DNA of 11,885 bases from an uncultured Gemmatimonadota bacterium (lineage in GTDB: Bacteria > Gemmatimonadota > Gemmatimonadetes > Gemmatimonadales > Gemmatimonadaceae): the NCBI GenBank assembly GCA_946887155.1, contig CAMPKM010000052.1, positions 1 through 11,885 of the forward strand, read 5' to 3'. Positions 7,364 to 11,885 of the stretch are shown here, piece after piece (positions within the stretch are counted from its first letter, which is position 1; each line of letters begins with the position of its first letter). The position numbers and the translations under genes were made by a program. Below the pieces are notes generated by a model. The model was given only the letters and a program-made list of their open reading frames with translations, searched no databases and was not told where the DNA came from.

Positions 7364-8470
7364 TCAGCGTCGAGTTACTTCAGCCGGACCAGCCGCGATC
7401 CCGGAGAGCGCTGGTGCGCGCGCCTGACTGTCACACGCATGCCAATCGATCTTGCCCGTGACCCAGTCGTACCCCCACGGGTCGACCCATCCCTCCACCG
7501 CCGCCGTCCTCACAACACCGTCGTCGGACCGGTACGTCAACAGCGCCAGCATCGTCCACTCTTCGTCCGACCACGTCGCCAGAAGGCCGGCAGACGCGGG
7601 ATAGCTGTTCAATCCCAGTGCGTCATGCTCGCCGGGCGGGAGCTGGGCCATTGAACAAAGCGGCGGTGGCATCAGCAACAGTCCCCCGATTCCGATCTCG
7701 AGACGAATCAGCTTGATCGTGCGTGACGGCGCGACCGCCAGCCGAAGCGAGGGGATAACGAGGAAGTGATCAGCGTCCGACCATGACATGTTGTAATGGA
7801 AGTCCGTGAACTCGAACGGTGGCTCAGGCTCGGGCGCGGACGCCACCGCGAACACAAAACTGGCCTCGCTCTCGCGTGCACGAGCCGAGATCCGCGACAG
7901 GCCGATCTTCAGCGATGTCGCTTCCACCCGCGATCCAGATCCATCGAGGGGTCGGAGGTCGATCTCGTCGCCGTCGCTTTCCCATATGAATTGGACGCCT
8001 GCGGGCACGGCGTTTCCAGCAAACTTCGCTTCAAGAATCGACGTTTGTCCGAGTTGCAGCACGAAAGATCCGGATTGCAGCGCAATCTGAAGCAACGCCG
8101 GGCGCACGCTTATCGTGGTGAACGCTTCCAACCTGTCGATGGACGCCCAGATTCGCACGTCGCCGACGCCATGGCCCGTCACGAGACCGTAAGGCCCGAC
8201 CGTCGCTATGGACGGATCCTCTGATCGCCACTCCAGCGTTGGAGCAGGCAAGAGGACATTATCGCGGTCGTAAGCCGCGACCGTGATTGCAATCGCGTCG
8301 TACACCCGGATTACCGCGGTGTTGTGGTGCAGAACAAAATGGTGGAGTTCCCGCGGCGGGTTACTGCCTTTCGGCGGATTGCTGCGTTTCGGCAGCGTGC
8401 CCGTCGGATCAGCGTCGCAGGCGATCGTGAGCGCAAGACATGCCGCAACGAACAGCGTCGATCTTCTCAT
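7364..8470 (-). CDS. Lipoprotein with a Big_2-type Ig-like domain
   Basis: The predicted protein has 368 residues. The ATG at 8470 is chosen because GGAG lies 5 bases upstream and the protein then starts MRRS with a hydrophobic core ending LTIAC, placing the lipidated Cys at 18. A longer form from 8509 would hide this signal. A linker with the repeated pentapeptide SNPPK/SNPPR (residues 30-40) follows. Residues about 43-122 match bacterial Ig-like group 2 domains: alternating strands, WRSEDPSIATV, then GLVTGHGVGDVRIWA. A second beta domain covers about 123-230. The rest (about 233-365), including WSDADHF and GWVDPWGYDW, is not recognised. Big_2 domains are common in surface adhesion or cell-wall proteins, so a cell-surface role is likely. 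It lies 112 bases downstream of the fusion gene on the same strand. A TACAAT at 8552-8547 could be a -10 element of its own promoter, but no -35 is evident. Confidence 0.8.
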   Translation of the reverse strand: MRRSTLFVAACLALTIACDADPTGTLPKRSNPPKGSNPPRELHHFVLHHNTAVIRVYDAIAITVAAYDRDNVLLPAPTLEWRSEDPSIATVGPYGLVTGHGVGDVRIWASIDRLEAFTTISVRPALLQIALQSGSFVLQLGQTSILEAKFAGNAVPAGVQFIWESDGDEIDLRPLDGSGSRVEATSLKIGLSRISARARESEASFVFAVASAPEPEPPFEFTDFHYNMSWSDADHFLVIPSLRLAVAPSRTIKLIRLEIGIGGLLLMPPPLCSMAQLPPGEHDALGLNSYPASAGLLATWSDEEWTMLALLTYRSDDGVVRTAAVEGWVDPWGYDWVTGKIDWHACDSQARAPALSGIAAGPAEVTRR

Positions 8471-8475
8471 GGCGA

Positions 8476-8479
8476 CTCC
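8476..8479 (-). promoter_or_regulatory. Ribosome binding site of the Big_2 lipoprotein
   Basis: GGAG on the - strand, 5 bases before the ATG at 8470, supports the start that exposes the lipoprotein signal. Confidence 0.65.
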
Positions 8480-8582
8480 GGAAGGAACAGTTCTCCCACC
8501 GCTGCCCAAAGTAGGGAAACACGGTCCGGTGCGCCAGCAGCGATGAATTGTACCTGAGTCTGCCTGCTTGATTCAGCGGGCC

Positions 8583-10481
8583 TTATTTGATCCGCGTGAG
8601 CAGGCGGGCTCCAACCCGTTCCGCCAGTGTTCGATCGGCGGCTGACGACCCCACCACAATCGACCGGGTGAGAGCGACGCTGGCGCGCGACGCAAACTCC
8701 AGCAGTTGGCCGGGGATCGGCTTCCGGCACCAGCAAACGGGCGGTCCGGCATCGTGAGGGCAATACGCACTCGTGAATGCATGGCCAATCCGCTGGCGCA
8801 ACTCGTCGAACTCCTCCTCCACCGACGCCGCTGTCGCCTCGCCTTGCGCGACCAGCGGGCGCCAGGCGTGCACGAACAGAAGCCACCCCTCTCTCAAGTG
8901 TTGCTGGATCTCTTCCAACGGATACGCAGTGTCATCCTTCAGTTCGTCGAGATCGACAATCAGGGAACTGTGCGTTCCGGAATCCTCGTCAGGCTCGAAC
9001 GCGCGCTGTTCGACTGTCTCGAAGCCCTCATCGACCGTCGGCGACTCCAGCGTGCGCTCATAACGAAACTGCGCATCGGGAAGCAGGTAACGAGTGTCTT
9101 GTTTTGATCGCTCCCTGATTTCTTCGGGCGTCGGCAACGAGCCGTGCACGGCAATCAACCGGCGAATGGCGTTCACCTGGGCCTGGCCGATGGGCGTCGT
9201 GAGCCAGATACAGCGCGCGTGGACGCCACGACGCCAGGCGGTCTCGATGATGGCGTTCCGCGACGCACGCGAGGGATACGTGTTGTCGAGGACCACGTTG
9301 CTCCGGCCGGCGCGCAACGCATCATCGAGCCGAGGCACCAGGCTGGCCAGCGTGCCGCCCGTTTCATCGCGATTGAGGCGCTCGTATCCAACGGCTTCGA
9401 GTTCCCGCGCGATAGTCGTCTTGCCCGCGCCAGGCATGCCCATGACGACCACGACATCGCCGCCTGTCCTTCGGGCCGGTCGGCGTTGAATCCGCGGAAC
9501 GCGCAACAGCGTGCCATTGAATGCGGAATCGAGTGCCAGACGGTCGTCACTCGTCAGGCGGATGTCCGATGCTCTCACGATGGAAGGAATCGTCTCGACC
9601 TTCGTCGCGCCTGGTACGGGAACGACGTCATCGCCGAAGGTGAGCAACCACGCAATCGCGATCTCTTCCGGTGTCGCGCCATGCCGGTCGCCGACCGTTC
9701 GCAGCACGATGTTTCGCGCGAGTGCCTTTCGGCGATCTCCGCCCAGCGGACGATGCGCGACCAACGTGATCCCGTTCTCCCGGCAGTACTCGGCCACACC
9801 ATTCCGCAGGTATTCGTCGTCGAGCGGGCCGAGGCTCACCTGGACGGAGGTGATGGGTACGATCGCCAGCGCCTCGCGAATCTGGCTGACGGTGACGTTG
9901 CAGAGCCCTACGTCACGTATCCATCCGTCGCTTTTCAGCTTCGCGAGCGCTCGGACCGACGTCGCCAGCGGAGTTTTCGGATCGACAGCGTGGAGCTGGT
10001 AGAGGTCGATCGTCTCCAGTCCAAGCCCTCGCCGACTGAGGTCACAGGACTCACGAAGGAACTTGGCCCGTCCGTCGGGAACCCACTCGCCCCGGGGCCG
10101 GCGCATGCCGCCCTTGGTGGCGACGGTAATCGTGGAAGGCTCTCCGCCCCATTCCTGAATCGCCTGAGCGATCAACCTCTCGTTATGCCCGCGATCCGCG
10201 TCGTCGAGACAGTACGAGTCCGCCGAGTCCAGCAGCGTGATGCCCGCATCCAGTGCAGCGCGCAGGACGGCGATCGCGCGCCGATCGTCCCGGTCGCGCG
10301 CCGTCGACAACCGCATGCACCCCAGCCCCAGCATAGCCGTGGAAACTAGTCGTACTGCCCTGCTGCGGCGGACCCACAGCTTCAGCGCGCACGGTGACGG
10401 GATCGACCCCGTGGGGCCCGGCGCACCGGTGCCAGCGCCCTCGCCGGATGAACGAACCGCCGCGATGTGAACCCGGAACAC
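8583..10481 (-). CDS. Three-domain fusion: aldo/keto reductase, PNKP-type polynucleotide kinase, HAD phosphatase-like
   Basis: The predicted protein has 632 residues, starting at GTG 10481 with GGAGG 7 bases upstream. A start at the ATG for residue 50 would cut into the first AKR strand. Residues about 36-330 are an aldo/keto reductase with the full tetrad D85, Y90, K123 and H164, plus VPVPGATKVE (287-296), typical of cofactor binding. Residues about 341-497 are a P-loop kinase: Walker A GMPGAGKTT (348-356), RLNRDETGG (368-376), VLDNTYPSRASRN (397-409) and ESPTVDEGFETV (479-490). These motifs follow the order of the kinase domain of PNKP, which phosphorylates 5'-OH nucleic acid ends. Residues about 505-630 resemble the HAD phosphatases of the GmhB/HisB/PNK3P group: D510-x-D512, zinc-loop ligands C574, H576, C583 and C585, and K587 in CRKPIPG. 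Motif II has H538 where Thr or Ser is usual, and motif IV reads GSSAAD with Ser612 for the first Asp. No signal peptide is seen, so it is cytoplasmic. Substrates are unknown. Confidence 0.88.
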   Translation of the reverse strand: MFRVHIAAVRSSGEGAGTGAPGPTGSIPSPCALKLWVRRSRAVRLVSTAMLGLGCMRLSTARDRDDRRAIAVLRAALDAGITLLDSADSYCLDDADRGHNERLIAQAIQEWGGEPSTITVATKGGMRRPRGEWVPDGRAKFLRESCDLSRRGLGLETIDLYQLHAVDPKTPLATSVRALAKLKSDGWIRDVGLCNVTVSQIREALAIVPITSVQVSLGPLDDEYLRNGVAEYCRENGITLVAHRPLGGDRRKALARNIVLRTVGDRHGATPEEIAIAWLLTFGDDVVPVPGATKVETIPSIVRASDIRLTSDDRLALDSAFNGTLLRVPRIQRRPARRTGGDVVVVMGMPGAGKTTIARELEAVGYERLNRDETGGTLASLVPRLDDALRAGRSNVVLDNTYPSRASRNAIIETAWRRGVHARCIWLTTPIGQAQVNAIRRLIAVHGSLPTPEEIRERSKQDTRYLLPDAQFRYERTLESPTVDEGFETVEQRAFEPDEDSGTHSSLIVDLDELKDDTAYPLEEIQQHLREGWLLFVHAWRPLVAQGEATAASVEEEFDELRQRIGHAFTSAYCPHDAGPPVCWCRKPIPGQLLEFASRASVALTRSIVVGSSAADRTLAERVGARLLTRIK

Positions 10482-10488
10482 TTCCGAA

Positions 10489-10493
10489 CCTCC
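10489..10493 (-). promoter_or_regulatory. Ribosome binding site of the fusion gene (fixes the GTG start)
   Basis: GGAGG on the - strand, 7 bases before GTG 10481. No comparable site precedes the internal ATG for residue 50. The 93 bases between the two divergent starts must hold both promoters; no consensus pair is obvious. Confidence 0.75.
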
Positions 10494-10563
10494 GGGCCGT
10501 ATGGCAGAGTTTGTAGGTGTTCCATTGAGCGGTTATCGCCGCCTCCTCTTTCGCCCCAGGTCA

Positions 10564-10568
10564 GGGAG
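10564..10568 (+). promoter_or_regulatory. Ribosome binding site of the serine hydrolase
   Basis: GGGAG lies 6 bases before the ATG at 10575. Confidence 0.75.
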
Positions 10569-10574
10569 TACTCA

Positions 10575-11885
10575 ATGATTCGGGTACGCACCTTCGTCGT
10601 CGCACTGGCCGTTTCGGCCTCTTCCCTGTCCGCCCAGGCCAATGGCCATACGAATGCCATCCGGGAACTCGACGCGTACGTCGAAAAGGCCGCGAAGGAC
10701 TGGAACGTACCCGGCCTGGCGATCGGGATCGTCTACAAGGGGCAGCTCGTCTTCGCCAAGGGGTACGGGGTGCGCGACGTGGGGACGAAGGCGGCGGTCG
10801 ACACCCAGACCATTTTTGCCATCGCCTCAACGACCAAGGCGATCACCGCCGCCGCCTTGGGCATGCTCGTCGACGAGGGGAAGGTCGAGTGGGATGATCC
10901 AGTCACGAAATATCTCCCGCGTTTCGAGATGTACGATCCGTGGGTAACGCGGGAGGTCACCGTCCGCGACCTCATCACCCATCGGGGCGGCCTGCCGAAC
11001 GCGGACTACCTCTGGACGCACGGCGACAACTCGCGCGACGAGGTCATTCGCCGGATCCGCTTCATCAAGCCGACGTATTCGTTCCGTGACGGCTACATCT
11101 ACCACAACGTGATGTACACGGTCGCCGGCGCGGTCATCGAGGCCGCCAGCGGGATGACCTGGGACGCGTTCATCAAGCGCCGGATCTTCGAGCCGTTAGG
11201 CATGACCCGATCGGTCACGACCCTGGCCGAAGCGAAGACGAAAGACAACCGGGCCGAGCCCCATGGCCGCCAGGGCGACACGCTGCGAGTCAGCGGCAAC
11301 TCGTTCGCCGACGGCATCGGTCCGGCGGGTTCGGTCTGGTCGAGCGTGGCCGACATGTCGAAGTGGGTGAAGTTCCTGCTCGACACCGGCAAGGTGAACG
11401 GCCGTCCCCTGCTCACCCGGCAGACCTGGGCCGAGCTGTTCAAGCCGGCCACGATCATCCCGCCCTGGACCAGCAACTCGGCGCCGCAGTTGCGGATGTC
11501 GAAGCCGCACTTCCGGTCGTACGCGTTAGGGTGGTTCCAGCAGGATTATCTCGGCCGACAGGTGGACTTTCACACCGGCTCGCTGACCGGCATGATCGCC
11601 ATCAATGGATTGATCCGTGAGGAAGGCATCGGCGTCTACATCATGAGCAACACCAGCTCGGAAATCCGGCATCCGCTGATGTTCAAGGTCTTCGATACCT
11701 TCCTTGGCGCCCCATCGCGTGACTGGTCGGGAGAGATGCTGGCGATGCAGCGGGCCGACGATGCAGAGGACGATCGCCGGCAGAACCAGCAGAACCAGCG
11801 CGTCGAGGGCACGAAGCCGAGCCTGGCGCTGGAGCGCTACGCGGGCACGTTCGTGGATCCCGATTCGCTGTACCCGCCCGTCACC
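10575..11885 (+). CDS. Exported serine hydrolase, class C beta-lactamase/PBP-like (3' end outside window)
   Basis: The ATG at 10575 opens a frame with no stop before the window ends, giving 437 codons. Residues 1 to about 22 are a signal peptide ending LSAQA. The serine beta-lactamase-like fold covers about residues 30-378. It has nucleophile S85 with K88 in ASTTKA (SxxK), Y176-H177-N178 (YxN), and H333-T334-G335 (KTG-type) in FHTGSLTG. All three active-site motifs are present, so it should be catalytic. The family includes class C beta-lactamases, D-alanyl-D-alanine carboxypeptidases, esterases and D-aminopeptidases, and the sequence alone does not say which. A hydrophilic Asp/Arg/Gln-rich linker at about 393-412 leads to a further region starting YAGTFVDPDSLYPPV, which fits the beginning of a DUF3471-type C-terminal domain cut off by the window edge. 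It is divergent from the fusion gene and acts outside the cytoplasm. Confidence 0.9.
   Translation, partial: MIRVRTFVVALAVSASSLSAQANGHTNAIRELDAYVEKAAKDWNVPGLAIGIVYKGQLVFAKGYGVRDVGTKAAVDTQTIFAIASTTKAITAAALGMLVDEGKVEWDDPVTKYLPRFEMYDPWVTREVTVRDLITHRGGLPNADYLWTHGDNSRDEVIRRIRFIKPTYSFRDGYIYHNVMYTVAGAVIEAASGMTWDAFIKRRIFEPLGMTRSVTTLAEAKTKDNRAEPHGRQGDTLRVSGNSFADGIGPAGSVWSSVADMSKWVKFLLDTGKVNGRPLLTRQTWAELFKPATIIPPWTSNSAPQLRMSKPHFRSYALGWFQQDYLGRQVDFHTGSLTGMIAINGLIREEGIGVYIMSNTSSEIRHPLMFKVFDTFLGAPSRDWSGEMLAMQRADDAEDDRRQNQQNQRVEGTKPSLALERYAGTFVDPDSLYPPVT

Noticed and set aside
10332..10334. Internal ATG (residue 50) as start of the AKR fusion gene
   Set aside because: It lacks a Shine-Dalgarno and would remove part of the first AKR strand. 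The GTG at 10481 has GGAGG at ideal spacing.
9144..10349. 401-codon + strand open frame opposite the fusion gene
   Set aside because: It is antisense to a gene with full catalytic motifs. It is Arg- and His-rich, with no recognisable domain or RBS, as expected for a shadow frame in GC-rich DNA.

Overview
The window is GC-rich bacterial chromosomal DNA. Several traits suggest an environmental Gemmatimonadota-like, or possibly Acidobacteriota-like, genome: secreted hydrolases whose signal peptides end in Leu-Ser-Ala-Gln-Ala-type sequences, a Big_2 surface lipoprotein, a TPR tail typical of these genomes, GTG starts, and a large M14 peptidase with Gly/Arg-rich linkers. This taxonomic call is inference. 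I see no rRNA, tRNA, CRISPR, insertion sequence or phage gene.

Left part, + strand: the C-terminal part of a TPR-type protein enters from the left edge (1-543). Next is a lipoprotein with a C-terminal beta-rich domain (723-2330), closed by a strong intrinsic terminator (2350-2393). A two-gene unit follows: a large exported M14-family zinc peptidase (2483-5551) and an alpha/beta hydrolase of the haloalkane-dehalogenase-like family (5548-6411), coupled by a 4-base GTGA stop/start overlap.

Middle, - strand: a small exported protein of unknown function (6659-6967) with its own terminator (6562-6592), then a roughly 400-base gap, then a Big_2-domain lipoprotein (7364-8470). The gap holds a mosaic of decayed gene tails. 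One piece resembles the 3' end of the alpha/beta hydrolase and the other the 3' end of the large fusion gene to its right; they are joined back to back across a shared short word.

Right part: a 632-residue fusion gene on the - strand (8583-10481) encodes an aldo/keto reductase, a PNKP-type P-loop polynucleotide kinase and a HAD domain with a GmhB/HisB-type zinc loop. It is divergent from an exported class C beta-lactamase-like serine hydrolase (10575 to the right edge, + strand).

The most unusual items are the three-domain fusion, with an altered HAD motif; the recombination scar at 7199-7305; and the word GTTAGG, which accounts for every TTA leucine codon in the identified genes. The exported peptidase, serine hydrolase and lipoproteins suggest a cell-envelope or scavenging lifestyle. 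Apart from the peptidase/hydrolase pair, the genes do not form an obvious single pathway.
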